Positions 20,290 through 30,185 of a DNA stretch of 64,000 nucleotides are shown here, one piece after another; the stretch's first letter is position 1, and every line of letters starts with the position of its first letter. The stretch covers positions 62,001-126,000 of the forward strand of contig CAIQPK010000002.1 of NCBI GenBank assembly GCA_903873705.1. Reading direction: 5' to 3'. The notes beneath the pieces are model-generated. The model searched no databases. It was not told where the DNA came from and worked only from the letters and a program-made list of their open reading frames with translations. The stretch comes from an uncultured Acidobacteriota bacterium. GTDB taxonomy: Bacteria; Acidobacteriota; Terriglobia; Terriglobales; Acidobacteriaceae. Made by a program: the position numbers and the translations under genes.

Positions 20290-21396
20290 TCAACCGGCCT
20301 TCGACAGACCCAGCGTCGCCACCGGCTGAGCGAGATGCCGCAGCACAGCAGGCGCAATCTTGCTCAGCGCAAGCGTCGCTTCCGCCCCACCAAGCCGGAC
20401 CGCCTCCTTCGGCATCCCGAATACCACGCACGTCTCTTCACTCTGCGCGACGGTGAAGGCTCCCTGGTTTCGCATCTCCAGCAACCCGCGCGCACCGTCG
20501 CTCCCCATGCCCGTCAGCAGAACGCCCACGGCCTTCTTTCGCGCCACCGACGCCACCGAGGTGAACAACACGTCCACCGACGGTCGGCTGAAGCAAACCG
20601 CCGGCCCTTCGCCCACCGCAACAAAATACCCGCGCGCCGACTGCTTCAGCGTCATGTGAAAATTCCCCGGTGCCACCAGCGCCCTGCCCGGGACAACCAG
20701 GTCGCCATCCACGGCTTCCTTTACTTCAATCTGGCACTCCTGGTTCAGCCGTTCGGCAAAGTGCGTGGTAAACACCGCCGGCATGTGCTGCACAATCAGT
20801 ACCGGTGGCGCGTTCGCCGGCAACCCGGCCAGCACCTCAGCCACCGCCGACGGCCCACCCGTAGACGCGCCAATCGCAATGATGCGGTCGCTGGCAAATC
20901 GCGCCGCACTTCCAACACCCGGCGCCGCAACCAACTGCGGCGACGCCTTCCTCGCGGCACCCGCGGGCGCAAACCGTCCCCGATTGCGCACCTGCGATGC
21001 CGCAGCCGTTCGAATTTTTTCAGCCAGTGAAAGCCCAAGGTCGCCCACCGAGCATGGCCCGTTCGGTTTGCATAGGATCTCCACCGCACCCGCCTGCAAA
21101 GCATCAATCGTCGCCGCAGCGCCCGCCGATCCCAGTGAGCTGATCACAATCACCGGCAGCGGTTTGAACTGCATCAGCTTTTTCAGGAACGTGATGCCAT
21201 CCATCCGCGGCATCTCGATGTCCAGCGTAATGACGTCCGGATTCAACGCCAGAATTTTATCCCGCGCAATGAACGCGTCCGGCGCCGTGCCCACAACCAC
21301 TATCTGTGGATCGGCAGCCAGCGCCTGCGTCAGCATCTTGCGCACCAGTGCGGAGTCGTCAACGATCAGTACCCTGATGGGCGCGGACGAACTCAT
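20290..21396 (-). CDS. cheB: Chemotaxis methylesterase/response regulator CheB (operon 2)
   Basis: 368 residues. Receiver domain (VDDSALVRKML, Asp59 in [12 protein letters not shown]), linker, then methylesterase with Ser in GASTGGPSAV, His in IVQHMPAVF and Asp in LTGMGSDGARG. The ATG at 21396 overlaps the stop of the cheX-like gene (ATGA). It closes operon 2. It is a clear paralogue of the cheB at 13906 but diverged through the linker. Confidence 0.95.
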   Translation of the reverse strand: MSSSAPIRVLIVDDSALVRKMLTQALAADPQIVVVGTAPDAFIARDKILALNPDVITLDIEMPRMDGITFLKKLMQFKPLPVIVISSLGSAGAAATIDALQAGAVEILCKPNGPCSVGDLGLSLAEKIRTAAASQVRNRGRFAPAGAARKASPQLVAAPGVGSAARFASDRIIAIGASTGGPSAVAEVLAGLPANAPPVLIVQHMPAVFTTHFAERLNQECQIEVKEAVDGDLVVPGRALVAPGNFHMTLKQSARGYFVAVGEGPAVCFSRPSVDVLFTSVASVARKKAVGVLLTGMGSDGARGLLEMRNQGAFTVAQSEETCVVFGMPKEAVRLGGAEATLALSKIAPAVLRHLAQPVATLGLSKAG

Positions 21397-21851
21397 GCGG
21401 CCGCCTGTAGAGCGCACGATACCGAAATCAAACCGCCGTCGATCGCGAAATTCGCCGTCGCCGTGCGGTGCATCGGCATCGCCAGCGTTGCCGAATGCGC
21501 AGCCACGTCACACAGCTGCGGCGTAGACAGCGGGCAAAGATGGTCAGGCGCATATGCCGAGAGCGTTGACCCCGCCAGCATGTTCGTCAGCTCGCACAAC
21601 AACTCCAGCTCGCGAATCATGCCCGGCTCATCGTCTTCGCCAAAGAACGCCTCGCATAGCAGCAGCAGCGCAGCGCGATCAATCGCCACCTTGAAACTGC
21701 CTTCTTCCGCGCCCGTGCAAAGCAGCGAACACGCCACGGCATCGCTATGCACCGCTCCGTGCGCTGGCTCGGCGTCTGCAAAAAACATCGTTTCCAGCAC
21801 GTTAGTTGAAGCTTCACGCAGCGTGGGCTGAAGTTCGGGCCTAGCTTTCAT
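21393..21851 (-). CDS. cheX: CheX-type CheY-P phosphatase
   Basis: 152 residues with the CheC/CheX/FliY core: an E-x2-N active-site motif in LELLCELTNMLAGST (about residues 85-98), preceded by a strand/helix region with FKVAIDRAALLLLC. CheX dephosphorylates CheY-P and adjusts signal decay. The start at 21851 overlaps the end of cheY by 11 bases, and its stop overlaps cheB. Only one E-x2-N motif is seen, as in CheX rather than CheC. Confidence 0.7.
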   Translation of the reverse strand: MKARPELQPTLREASTNVLETMFFADAEPAHGAVHSDAVACSLLCTGAEEGSFKVAIDRAALLLLCEAFFGEDDEPGMIRELELLCELTNMLAGSTLSAYAPDHLCPLSTPQLCDVAAHSATLAMPMHRTATANFAIDGGLISVSCALQAAA

Positions 21852-22233
21852 CGTCGGACGCCTCCCATAGCAACCGCACCACTTCTGTCTCCAGCGACTC
21901 CGGCGAAAACGGCTTCGCAATATATCCCTTCGCCCCCAGCGCGTGCATCTGCTCCTTGCGCTCGGTGCTCGAATCCGTAGACACCACCACCACGGGAATC
22001 TTCCGCATCGTTTCCCTCTTGGCAAGCTCCCCAACAAACACCGCGCCATCCATCACCGGCATGTTAATGTCAGAAAAAATGACCTCGACCTTGTGCTCGT
22101 CGAGCACACCAAGAGCTTCAAGTCCGTTTTCAGCTTCGTGAACCTGCCCAATTTCAAGGCTGGTCATGGATAGGGCGCGGCGAAGAAAACTTCGCATCGC
22201 CCGGGAGTCGTCGACAATCAATATGTCACGCAC
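21841..22233 (-). CDS. cheY: CheY-like response regulator (operon 2)
   Basis: 130-residue single receiver: VDDSRAMRSFL, phosphoacceptor Asp55 in IFSDINMPVMDG, VVVSTDS at the Thr/Ser position, and IAKPFSPE with the conserved Lys. GTG start (GTGCGTGAC), overlapping the cheD stop by 8 bases. It is the natural phosphoacceptor for the CheA of this operon and the likely substrate of the adjacent CheX. Confidence 0.92.
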   Translation of the reverse strand: MRDILIVDDSRAMRSFLRRALSMTSLEIGQVHEAENGLEALGVLDEHKVEVIFSDINMPVMDGAVFVGELAKRETMRKIPVVVVSTDSSTERKEQMHALGAKGYIAKPFSPESLETEVVRLLWEASDDES

Positions 22234-22756
22234 TGTGGGCCCTCTCTCTCTGCTGCATGGGCTGATAATGCGGCCCTGATGCCTGCTCCGCCGCTCCGCC
22301 GGCGACCTTCATAAAAACGTTTCCTGTATCGACTGCCATGTGGATCGTCCGCGAGTGCTCGCCGCCCAGCTCTTCGCGCTCAGTCAACACACCCGCCCGC
22401 CACATGATCTTCTTCAGCGCCAGCTGGTTGCGCTTGCCCACCTGGAACAACTCCGAAGCCAGCACCTGCGCACCACCCGCCACAAACACCCGCAGCCGCC
22501 GCTTCTCCGCACCCATCGCATAAGCGCGATGGAAGAGCGCTGGAATCCCGGTGTCCGCATACATGTACGGGTTCGTGGCCGCTTTCTCCGGATCGATCTT
22601 CGAGTCCGGCAACAGGTAGTGCAACAACCCGCCAACGTGCGCCACGGGATCATAAATAGCCACGCCTACACAAGAGCCCAGCGCATACGTAATGAGGCGA
22701 TGCGAGGGATCCTTGGAAACCTGGCAGTCGCCAATGCGAACAATAAGGTCACTCAT
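22226..22756 (-). CDS. cheD: Chemoreceptor glutamine deamidase CheD (operon 2)
   Basis: 176 residues with Cys29 in ALGSCVGVAIYD and His46 in GGLLHYLLPDS, and the FVAGGAQVL segment. It deamidates receptor glutamines and may be controlled by CheX or CheC partners. Its ATG overlaps the cheR stop (ATGA). It resembles the canonical Bacillus/Thermotoga-type CheD more than the copy in operon 1. Confidence 0.93.
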   Translation of the reverse strand: MSDLIVRIGDCQVSKDPSHRLITYALGSCVGVAIYDPVAHVGGLLHYLLPDSKIDPEKAATNPYMYADTGIPALFHRAYAMGAEKRRLRVFVAGGAQVLASELFQVGKRNQLALKKIMWRAGVLTEREELGGEHSRTIHMAVDTGNVFMKVAGGAAEQASGPHYQPMQQRERAHSA

Positions 22757-23628
22757 GCGGCCTGGCTCCGTCCGGCAGCTTCACCCTTTAGCAAACCCGG
22801 CTTCCGATAGATCGCCGGGCAAACATATTCAAAGTCATGCTCAATGCGGTTCAGACTCTCCGAGTGCCCGATAAACAAGTAGCCTCCCGGCTCCATCTGC
22901 TGAAAGAAGCGATGAATCAACGCCTCCTGCGTCGTCGCATTGAAATAGATCATCACGTTGCGGCACAGGATCAGCGGAAACACCGTTGTAATATCGCCAA
23001 ATGCTTCGGTTAGATTCACGCGTTGGAAGCGAACGTCAGCCCGCACCTCCGGCTTTACGCGATAGAGATCCGAAGACGCTCCTCGCCCGCGTAGAAAGTA
23101 GCGCTGCTGCACCGCGCGCGGTATCGCCTTTAGCCTCACACTGTCATACGTAGCCTGCCGCGCTGTTTCCAGAATGCGTGTCGAGATATCCGACGCCAGG
23201 ATGCGTATCGCCGGCGAGGCGGAGCCATAGAACTCCCGCGCCGCAATAGCCACCGAGTAAGGCTCTTCTCCACTCGACGACGCCGCCGACCAGATGTCGA
23301 GTTGCGGACGATGAGCCAGCGCCGGAAATACCTGCTGATTCAGAAAATCAAAATGTTGCTGCTCGCGAAAGAAAGCCGTGTGATTGGTTGTCAACGAATC
23401 AATCATCGTCACCAGCGCCTGCGTGCTCTGGTCGCCAACCACGTATTCGAAGTAATCCGAGTACGAGCAGATGCCCAGCTTGCGCATGATCTTCCCCAGG
23501 CGCGATGCCACCAGCTCTTCTTTGCCCGTTGAAATATCGAGCCCGCAATAATCGAACGCAAGCTTCCGAATGCGATCAAAATCGCGTGCCGAAAGCGACG
23601 CGCGGACGGGTTGTGTAGAGGGCGTCAT
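22753..23628 (-). CDS. cheR: Chemoreceptor methyltransferase CheR (operon 2)
   Basis: 291 residues with SLTTNHTAFFREQQHFDFL, the AdoMet motif IWSAASSSGEEPYSVAIA, LASDISTRILETA and FPLILCRNVMIYFN. It methylates MCP glutamates. It overlaps cheA upstream and cheD downstream by four bases each. The three membrane receptors of the window end in sequences that fit the CheR-tethering pentapeptide. Confidence 0.94.
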   Translation of the reverse strand: MTPSTQPVRASLSARDFDRIRKLAFDYCGLDISTGKEELVASRLGKIMRKLGICSYSDYFEYVVGDQSTQALVTMIDSLTTNHTAFFREQQHFDFLNQQVFPALAHRPQLDIWSAASSSGEEPYSVAIAAREFYGSASPAIRILASDISTRILETARQATYDSVRLKAIPRAVQQRYFLRGRGASSDLYRVKPEVRADVRFQRVNLTEAFGDITTVFPLILCRNVMIYFNATTQEALIHRFFQQMEPGGYLFIGHSESLNRIEHDFEYVCPAIYRKPGLLKGEAAGRSQAA

Positions 23629-25760
23629 GCCGCGCGATGCTCCGGTTCAATTTCGTGTATCGCTTCTTCAAACACGTGCACAGGCCGAAGAAAGATACCC
23701 GCAACATCCAGGATGAGGCCAATGCGTCCATCCCCGAGTATCGCCGACCCCACCAGCCCCTTCACCGTCTTGAACGCCTCATCCAGGCTCTTGATAACCA
23801 CTTCCTGCCGCCCAAGTAGGTCATCCACGAAAAGGCAGTAGCGCTTGGCGGCAAACTCGCACACCACCAGCAGACCTTCGCAAATATTCTCGCTGCGCGG
23901 CGTCGTCTCAAAGCGCTTGTGCAGACGGACCAGCGGAAGCAGCGTCCCCCGCAGCAGGATCATCTCATCCGATCCCTGCACCGTAAACAGCATCTCCTCC
24001 GTCGGCCGCAGCATCTCGCGTACGGAAAACAGCGGGATGATGTATCGATGCTCACCCACCACGATCACCAGGCCTTCGATGATGGCCAGCGTGAGCGGAA
24101 GATGAATTTTGAAAGTAGTTCCTTTGCCGAGCACGGAATCGATTTCAATTCGCCCGCGCAGACCCTCCACATGCTGGCGAACCACATCCATACCGACACC
24201 GCGCCCGGAGATGTCCGTAATCTTTTCCGCGGTAGAAAACCCCGGCGCAAAGATCAGGTGAAAAATTTCCTGCTCCGTCAGTTGCGCCGCTTCGTCAATT
24301 AGCCCATTCTGCAAGGCCTTGCGGCGGATTCGGTCCGGGTCCAGCCCGCGCCCGTCGTCGGAAATAGAAATGACAATCTGCCCAGCCTGGTGCTCAGCCG
24401 TAATGCACAACGACGCCGTCGCGTCCTTCCCCGCCGCAACACGTTCCTCGGGCGGCTCAATGCCGTGATCCAGTGCATTGCGAATCATGTGCAGCAGTGG
24501 GTCAGATAGCTCCTCCGCAATCGTCTTGTCGAGCTCCGTCGACTCACCCACCAGCTCCAACGAGACATGTTTCCCGTTCCGCCGTGAGAGGTCGCGCACC
24601 AGCTTCGCATTCTTTTGGAACAACGGCCCGATCGGCATCATCCGCATGCTCATCGCACAGCGTTGCACCTCGCTCGTAATCCGGGCCAGCTGCGACATCT
24701 TCCCCGCCAGGGAAGCGTCGTCCTGCGCGGATACCCGAGTGTTGGCAAGAATCGCCTGCGCAATCACCATTTCGCCCACCATATCCATCAGGCGATCCAG
24801 CTTCGAAGTCTCCACGCGGATAGACGTACTTGCGGTCTCGCGAACGGTTACAGGCGCAAGCGTAGGCTCAACTGCAGGACTCGCAAGCGAGGGCACAATC
24901 GCAATCGGCGTAGCCATGACAGGTTCCACAGCGCTGGCCGGGGCTGCGGATATCATTTCTTCGATCTCCGCTTCGGCTGCTGCGTTCTCAACAGCCGTGT
25001 GGTCCAGCGGAGTAGCCCCAGATGCTACAAGAACAGGCTTGGTTTCGATCGAAATGGACTTGCCCGCAGCAATATCCGCCGTAGCTTTGGAAAGTACGGC
25101 AAGAAGCTTCGCGTTATCGCGCACCGCTGGCAGCGCCGCTCCCGCAAGCTTCGCCTTGATTAACGCCACTTCTTCCTTCAGATACTCGGAGCTCTCCAGC
25201 ACCAGGTCCACTACCTCCGAAGTAACCCCGATGCGGCCATTGCGTGCATGGTCCAGCAGCGTTTCCACTTCGTGTGCAACGGCCTGAACTCCTGCGAGCC
25301 CGAGAAAGCCCGCCAGACCCTTGATAGAGTGAAAGCTGCGAAAAACGGCATGGATCGTGTCCATCAGCGACGGATCCTTTTCAAGCACCAGAATTTTTTC
25401 TTCAATGGTCGCCAGGTGCTCTTCAGACTCCAGCACAAAGTCGCCGAGCAGCTCCGGGTCTTCCTCAAACGAAAAGCTCTGTACCGCTTCCACCTTCGGC
25501 ACCTCTTCCTTCGCCACCAGCACCTGCAGCCGCGCGACCAGCTCCCTCCCGAAGTCTTCGGTCAGCGGCTTGGATTTACTAAGTTTGATCGTCTTCAGTT
25601 CGGCAACAACATCCCTTTGCCCGGCCGCCTCTGCCAGGGTCGCCAGCGCGGTGATGCACTTCTGCGTGATCGAAACCGCACCCTGCACCATCAGCTGCAG
25701 GGCGAGGTCGTCAATGGCTTGTAAGAGACCGCGAGTCGCGTTGTCTTCCGGCGCTGGCAT
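23625..25760 (-). CDS. cheA: Chemotaxis histidine kinase CheA (operon 2)
   Basis: 711 residues from ATG 25760 (AAGGA seven bases upstream). About 100 N-terminal residues of unknown fold precede the Hpt domain (His144 in FRSFHSIKGLAGFLG). A variable linker rich in Ala/Pro/Val follows (about 250-330), then dimerisation (ETSKLDRLMDMVGEMVIAQ), HATPase (MIRNALDHGIEPP, SDDGRGLD, GRGVGMDVVRQHVEGL) and an intact CheW-like domain ending ILGDGRIGLILD. Unlike the operon 1 copy, its C-terminus is complete. Phosphotransfer targets are CheY, CheB and possibly the lone receivers nearby. Confidence 0.95.
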   Translation of the reverse strand: MPAPEDNATRGLLQAIDDLALQLMVQGAVSITQKCITALATLAEAAGQRDVVAELKTIKLSKSKPLTEDFGRELVARLQVLVAKEEVPKVEAVQSFSFEEDPELLGDFVLESEEHLATIEEKILVLEKDPSLMDTIHAVFRSFHSIKGLAGFLGLAGVQAVAHEVETLLDHARNGRIGVTSEVVDLVLESSEYLKEEVALIKAKLAGAALPAVRDNAKLLAVLSKATADIAAGKSISIETKPVLVASGATPLDHTAVENAAAEAEIEEMISAAPASAVEPVMATPIAIVPSLASPAVEPTLAPVTVRETASTSIRVETSKLDRLMDMVGEMVIAQAILANTRVSAQDDASLAGKMSQLARITSEVQRCAMSMRMMPIGPLFQKNAKLVRDLSRRNGKHVSLELVGESTELDKTIAEELSDPLLHMIRNALDHGIEPPEERVAAGKDATASLCITAEHQAGQIVISISDDGRGLDPDRIRRKALQNGLIDEAAQLTEQEIFHLIFAPGFSTAEKITDISGRGVGMDVVRQHVEGLRGRIEIDSVLGKGTTFKIHLPLTLAIIEGLVIVVGEHRYIIPLFSVREMLRPTEEMLFTVQGSDEMILLRGTLLPLVRLHKRFETTPRSENICEGLLVVCEFAAKRYCLFVDDLLGRQEVVIKSLDEAFKTVKGLVGSAILGDGRIGLILDVAGIFLRPVHVFEEAIHEIEPEHRAA

Positions 25761-25785
25761 GTTCGTTCCTTCTGCTGAGAGCACC

Positions 25786-26316
25786 TCAGGCGGCGATTTT
25801 GATCACAGCTTCGCTGCGTATAACAGCATCGGTGCGGAATACTTCGTGAATGTCCAGCAGCAGCTTAACCTTGCCGTTCACCTTGGCCATACCCAACACG
25901 TAGGGAATAGGATTACCGCTCCCAAAGTCGGGGCTAGCCTCTATGTCATCGGCGGAAATAGTCAGCACTTCAGAAACGCCGTCGGCAATAGCCCCAATCA
26001 GGCGGTCGCCACTGACGCCCTGGCAGCGGACAACAATCACGCATGTCCGATACGTATACTCCTGCGGCACCAGCGAGAATTTCAACGACAGGTCGATCAC
26101 CGGGATCACCTGCCCGCGAAGATTGATCACGCCCCTAATATGCTTCGGCATCTTGGGGACCGGTGTAATTTCCTGCATGCCGATGATCTCTTTGATCGCC
26201 AGCACCTGGATGCCAAACTCCTCCTTACCAAGCGAGAAGATGAGGTGCTTGTCTGCCGACGTGCGGCGCGTGGAAGAGACAATCGCCGGATTGGTTGTAG
26301 TGGATGGAGTGATCAT
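25786..26316 (-). CDS. cheW: Chemotaxis coupling protein CheW (operon 2)
   Basis: 176 residues with DKHLIFSLGKEEFGIQVLAI, MPKHIRGVINLRGQVIPVIDL and YVLGMAKVNGKVKLLLDI, all CheW signatures. It couples receptors to the CheA encoded 25 bases downstream. It sits between the MCP pair and cheA. Confidence 0.94.
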   Translation of the reverse strand: MITPSTTTNPAIVSSTRRTSADKHLIFSLGKEEFGIQVLAIKEIIGMQEITPVPKMPKHIRGVINLRGQVIPVIDLSLKFSLVPQEYTYRTCVIVVRCQGVSGDRLIGAIADGVSEVLTISADDIEASPDFGSGNPIPYVLGMAKVNGKVKLLLDIHEVFRTDAVIRSEAVIKIAA

Positions 26317-26337
26317 GAATTACCTTTCGCGGACGCT

Positions 26338-27864
26338 CTAAAAATCGGAAAATACGGTGCCGGAGGCGGAGCGACCGGCAGGCGAAGCCGTCCCTGGGTG
26401 ACGTACCAGATGTACGGACGCTGACCCGCTCTCAATGCCAGCCATGCGGGCAATCGTTCCGGCCGCTTCGCGGAGCGCTTCAGACTGCGCGCTGAGCTCC
26501 TCGGCTGCGGCAGCAGACTCTTCCGCATTGGCCGCGGACTTCTGCGTCCCTTGCTCCATCTTCTGGATCGCGCGGCCAATCTGGTCGATCCCGCGGCCCT
26601 GCTCTTCGCTGGAAAGAGAGATCTCTTCGACCAGGACCTTCATCTGGGCAAATACCTGGTTGACTCTTTCACCCGATTCGACCAGTGTCGACATCTTGGC
26701 GCGTCCCTCGGCGGAGTTCGCCAGCGACTGCTCGATCAAACCCGATATTTCTTCCGACGCAGCGGCGCAGCGCTGGGCCAGATTGCGCACCTCTTCAGCA
26801 ACAACGGCAAAACCCATGCCCGCTTCGCCGGCGCGAGCGGCCTCCACGGCTGCATTCAGTGCGAGTATGTTCGTCTGGAACGCAATCTTGTCGATCACCT
26901 GCAGCGTCTTGGCGATGTCGGCGCTGGAATTTCCAATGGCGTTCACCGCTTGAACAGCCTGCTGCACGGCACAGTTGGTCTGCTCCGTCGACTCCACGGC
27001 CTCCGACACGAGTGCGGTCGCACTTTGCGCACTTTGGGCATTGCGCCTGGCCATGGCGTTGATCTCTTCGGCCGAAGCCGAGGTTTCTTCGATCATCGCG
27101 GCCTGTTCGGACGTGTCGCGCGCCAGCGACTGACTGGATGAGGAAACTTCCGTGGCTGCCGACGAAACCTGGTCGGATCCGGTAGAAAGTTCGGAGACGA
27201 GAGCGCGCAGCTGGCGAGCCAGCGTCGTGATCATCAGCCAGGCTAGCCCGGTGCCAACAAGAATCGCTATCAAGGCGAGCACGATCGTCATTATGCGGGC
27301 GCTGCTTACCGCGCTCGTTGTTCGCGCGAGAGTATCGTTATTGCCTTTGTTGTTCCACTCAACCACGACGAGAGCTTGATCTTGAAATGCGAAGATGGCC
27401 GGAGCCACCACCGTAAACTGCACCTGTAGCGCTTCCTTGTCTCGGCCCTCCTGCCGAAGTGTCACTTCCTTCTGCCATCCTTGGTCGATAGTTGGAAGAA
27501 AGGACTTGAGCCGTTCGAAATTGGGACGGTCGACAACCTGGTCGTGGATCGTGATGTCGTAAGCCTGAACGTCGTTGGTGAGCTTGTTCCGTGTCGCTGC
27601 GATCTTGAGGTCCCACTTCTCAGCTTCGGTAGGATTGTTCACGAGGATGCGCCGGAGTTCGTCACCACGTAGGTTGGCAACATCGCCATATATAGCATCA
27701 GCCGCAACCAGGCCCGGACCGGTATCGGTGGAAAGCGATACAACGCCGGTGTCGACCCGGTAAAAACCGGCGACAGCCACTGTGGCAATCAGTGTCGTCA
27801 ACAACAGCAGCGACGCAGCCGTAATGATGAACCGCTTTCCGATAGTAAGTGAATTCAGACTCAT
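26338..27864 (-). CDS. Methyl-accepting chemotaxis protein (operon 2, second receptor)
   Basis: 508 residues: TM1 (about 12-35), periplasmic four-helix-bundle-type sensor domain, TM2 (about 190-215) and a cytoplasmic signalling domain with [20 protein letters not shown] (tip near 338). No standard HAMP is obvious after TM2, so the linker may be short or diverged. It ends VFSDF, fitting the CheR/CheB-tethering pentapeptide. SD AGGACCC precedes the ATG. Its signalling half is almost the same as that of the receptor upstream. Confidence 0.93.
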   Translation of the reverse strand: MSLNSLTIGKRFIITAASLLLLTTLIATVAVAGFYRVDTGVVSLSTDTGPGLVAADAIYGDVANLRGDELRRILVNNPTEAEKWDLKIAATRNKLTNDVQAYDITIHDQVVDRPNFERLKSFLPTIDQGWQKEVTLRQEGRDKEALQVQFTVVAPAIFAFQDQALVVVEWNNKGNNDTLARTTSAVSSARIMTIVLALIAILVGTGLAWLMITTLARQLRALVSELSTGSDQVSSAATEVSSSSQSLARDTSEQAAMIEETSASAEEINAMARRNAQSAQSATALVSEAVESTEQTNCAVQQAVQAVNAIGNSSADIAKTLQVIDKIAFQTNILALNAAVEAARAGEAGMGFAVVAEEVRNLAQRCAAASEEISGLIEQSLANSAEGRAKMSTLVESGERVNQVFAQMKVLVEEISLSSEEQGRGIDQIGRAIQKMEQGTQKSAANAEESAAAAEELSAQSEALREAAGTIARMAGIESGSASVHLVRHPGTASPAGRSASGTVFSDF

Positions 27865-27893
27865 GGGTCCTCGGTCCTATTGGGGATGAAAGC

Positions 27894-29492
27894 TTAGAAC
27901 TCGGTGAAGTCGCCGTCATCCGCGGAGGAGAAGCCAGCTGCGGGTGCCGTCGCAAAGACCGGACGCGACTTGGACTGCGGACGTGGAAGAGTGAAGCTGG
28001 ATGCCTTCGATGACTTTGTCCGCGTTGGCGCGATAGAGCGCTGCGCCCCGCCGTTGCTCACCCCCACCATCTGGCTCAGCACATCAGCTACCGCGCGCAG
28101 CGCTTCCGACTGCGCATTCAGCTCCTCAGCCGCAGCCGCCGACTCCTCCGCATTGGCCGCAGACTTCTGCGTCCCCTGCTCCATCTTCTGAATCGCACGG
28201 CCGATCTGGTCGATGCCACGTCCCTGCTCTTCACTCGAAAGCGATATCTCCTCCACCAGCACCTTCATCTGCGCAAAAACCTGGTTCACCTTCTCGCCAG
28301 ACTCCACCAGCGTTGCCATCTTCGCCCGGCCCTCATCAGAGTTGCCCAGCGACTGCTCAATCAGCCCAGATATTTCTTCCGAGGCCGCCGCACAACGCTG
28401 CGCCAGGTTACGCACTTCCTCAGCAACCACTGCAAACCCCATGCCCGCCTCACCCGCGCGAGCCGCTTCCACCGCCGCGTTCAATGCCAGGATGTTGGTC
28501 TGGAAGGCGATCTTATCGATCACCTGCAACGTCTTCGCGATCCGCGATGACGAGTCACCGATCGCATCCATCGCCTGCACACAATCCGAAACCGCACGGT
28601 TGGTCTGCTCCGTGCTCTTCACCGCTTCAATAACCAGGGCAGTCGCCTGCTGCGCGCTGTCCGTATTGCGCTTGGCCATCGCGTTGATCTCTTCGGCCGA
28701 CGCCGAAGTCTCTTCGATCATCGCTGCCTGCTCAGAGGTGTCTCGCGCCAGCGACTGGCTCGAAGAGGAGACTTCAGTGGCCGCGGAGGAAACCTGGTCC
28801 GAGCCTTCGGTCAACTCGTGAACGCTCTGGCGTAGTTGGGCGTCGAGACCTCGAATAACAAAGACCAGGAAGACGCTCACAACAATGGAGACGATCATCA
28901 GGACGACCATCAGCCAGTATGCGTGGGTTACCTCCGCCTGGGCTGTGACGTTCACTTGAGCCATCGCATCGCGCTGGTGATCGATAAGATCGTTTCCTAG
29001 GCTGTCGACCTTCGTGAGCACCTGGATTAGTTCGGTCGTATAGATCACAAACGCAGCCTTGAATGACCCTGCTTGGATCGCGGCAATGTACCTGCGAAAG
29101 ATGGGATCGCTGCCGTTGAACGTGGTCTCGATATTGTCGGCGATTTGGGTAGCCCCACTGTCCATCCCGGCAGCCCGCATAGCTGCGACGCTCTTCTTCA
29201 AGTCAGCGGCGGTCGCGTCGTACTTTGTAAGGTAGCTTTGAACCGTGGCCAAGTCGCCATTCTCAGCCCGCATATAGATGCCCCTGGCCAAAGAGGCAAA
29301 CTCTGCCGACGTACCGTTAATATTGCCTGCCTCTCCCAGCTGGCCGGCATGGGCCACACCGAGATCTTCGGTCGTTTTAGCGAGCCCATGCAGAATGGCG
29401 ATTGAGGCAACGCCCATGCCCAGCGTCAGAGCGCCGAGGAGGCCATAGCTGAGATAAAGTTTGCGTTTGACGGTCATTGAATCAAGGCTCAT
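27894..29492 (-). CDS. Methyl-accepting chemotaxis protein (operon 2, first receptor)
   Basis: 532 residues with TM1 (about 14-36), a periplasmic helical sensor region, TM2 (about 190-215) and the hairpin [20 protein letters not shown] (near 339). The C-terminus DFTEF fits the tethering pentapeptide. Start [17 protein letters not shown] parallels [12 protein letters not shown] of the next gene. From the [19 protein letters not shown] segment onward the two proteins are nearly identical while their sensor regions differ, so a tandem duplication has kept the output and changed the input. First gene of operon 2. Confidence 0.93.
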   Translation of the reverse strand: MSLDSMTVKRKLYLSYGLLGALTLGMGVASIAILHGLAKTTEDLGVAHAGQLGEAGNINGTSAEFASLARGIYMRAENGDLATVQSYLTKYDATAADLKKSVAAMRAAGMDSGATQIADNIETTFNGSDPIFRRYIAAIQAGSFKAAFVIYTTELIQVLTKVDSLGNDLIDHQRDAMAQVNVTAQAEVTHAYWLMVVLMIVSIVVSVFLVFVIRGLDAQLRQSVHELTEGSDQVSSAATEVSSSSQSLARDTSEQAAMIEETSASAEEINAMAKRNTDSAQQATALVIEAVKSTEQTNRAVSDCVQAMDAIGDSSSRIAKTLQVIDKIAFQTNILALNAAVEAARAGEAGMGFAVVAEEVRNLAQRCAAASEEISGLIEQSLGNSDEGRAKMATLVESGEKVNQVFAQMKVLVEEISLSSEEQGRGIDQIGRAIQKMEQGTQKSAANAEESAAAAEELNAQSEALRAVADVLSQMVGVSNGGAQRSIAPTRTKSSKASSFTLPRPQSKSRPVFATAPAAGFSSADDGDFTEF

Positions 29493-29818
29493 AGGTCCTG
29501 CTTCCCCAATGGTGAAAAGGCAGCGCAGCGCAGCGTGCGCACATACTTCCGCTCACGAAGTACATCGGCGGTTTGTGAGAGTCCATCAGTGTTGAGCAGG
29601 ACGGGGATCGGCACGGCTCTTCTAAGGGCGGCTTATTGATGGAGAGGAAGGCGCTTGCCGATAGGAGGCCTAGCGAGTTTTCGAGAGACACGCTGCCGTT
29701 GTTTTCGGTTGCCCACTTATCGCGCGCAAAGGGGTGTGCGGTAGGTGGGTCGCCAAGCATCCAAAGGCACCCTTCACCTCGGGAACGAAAACCAGAAAAG
29801 CAAAGGCGAAAACAACGG
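29493..29818. promoter_or_regulatory. Divergent regulatory gap between chemosensory operon 2 and cheY
   Basis: 326 non-coding bases between a minus-strand receptor and a plus-strand cheY, so it should hold promoters in both directions. GCCGATAG (29657-29664, plus strand) matches seven of eight bases of the FliA -10, without a clear -35. On the minus strand there are only weaker forms (GCCGATCC, GCCGATGT). No RNA gene or mobile element was seen. Confidence 0.35.
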
Positions 29819-30181
29819 ATGGACATCCTCCTGGTCGACGACAGCAAAACGATGCGCATGATTGTGCAGCGCGCCATCCGTCAGGCCGGCTTTCGCGGCC
29901 TGTCGGTATGCGAAGCCGAGAACGGCGTGCAGGGTCTCGCGAAGGTAGCCTCCGAAAAGCCCAAGGTCATCCTCTCCGACTGGAACATGCCAGAAATGTC
30001 GGGCATCGAGTTCCTCACCCAGGTCCGCGCAGCCAACATCAAAACGCCCTTCGGCTTCATCACCTCGGAAGCCTCCGCGGAAATCAAGGAGCTCGCAATG
30101 AGTTCCGGCGCATCGTTCCTCATCACCAAACCCTTCAGCCCGGAAGACGTGCAGGACGCACTCACTCGAATACTGGGATAA
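29819..30181 (+). CDS. cheY: CheY-like response regulator
   Basis: 120-residue single receiver: MDILLVDDSKTMRMIVQRAI, phosphoacceptor Asp54 in ILSDWNMPEMSG, FITSEAS, and FLITKPFSPED with the conserved Lys. The NMPEMSG context is like motor-binding CheY proteins. Start taken at MDILLVDD; the frame is open upstream without homology. It is followed four bases later by a possible CheC/CheX-like gene, and is divergent from operon 2. Confidence 0.92.
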   Translation: MDILLVDDSKTMRMIVQRAIRQAGFRGLSVCEAENGVQGLAKVASEKPKVILSDWNMPEMSGIEFLTQVRAANIKTPFGFITSEASAEIKELAMSSGASFLITKPFSPEDVQDALTRILG

Positions 30182-30185
30182 AAAC

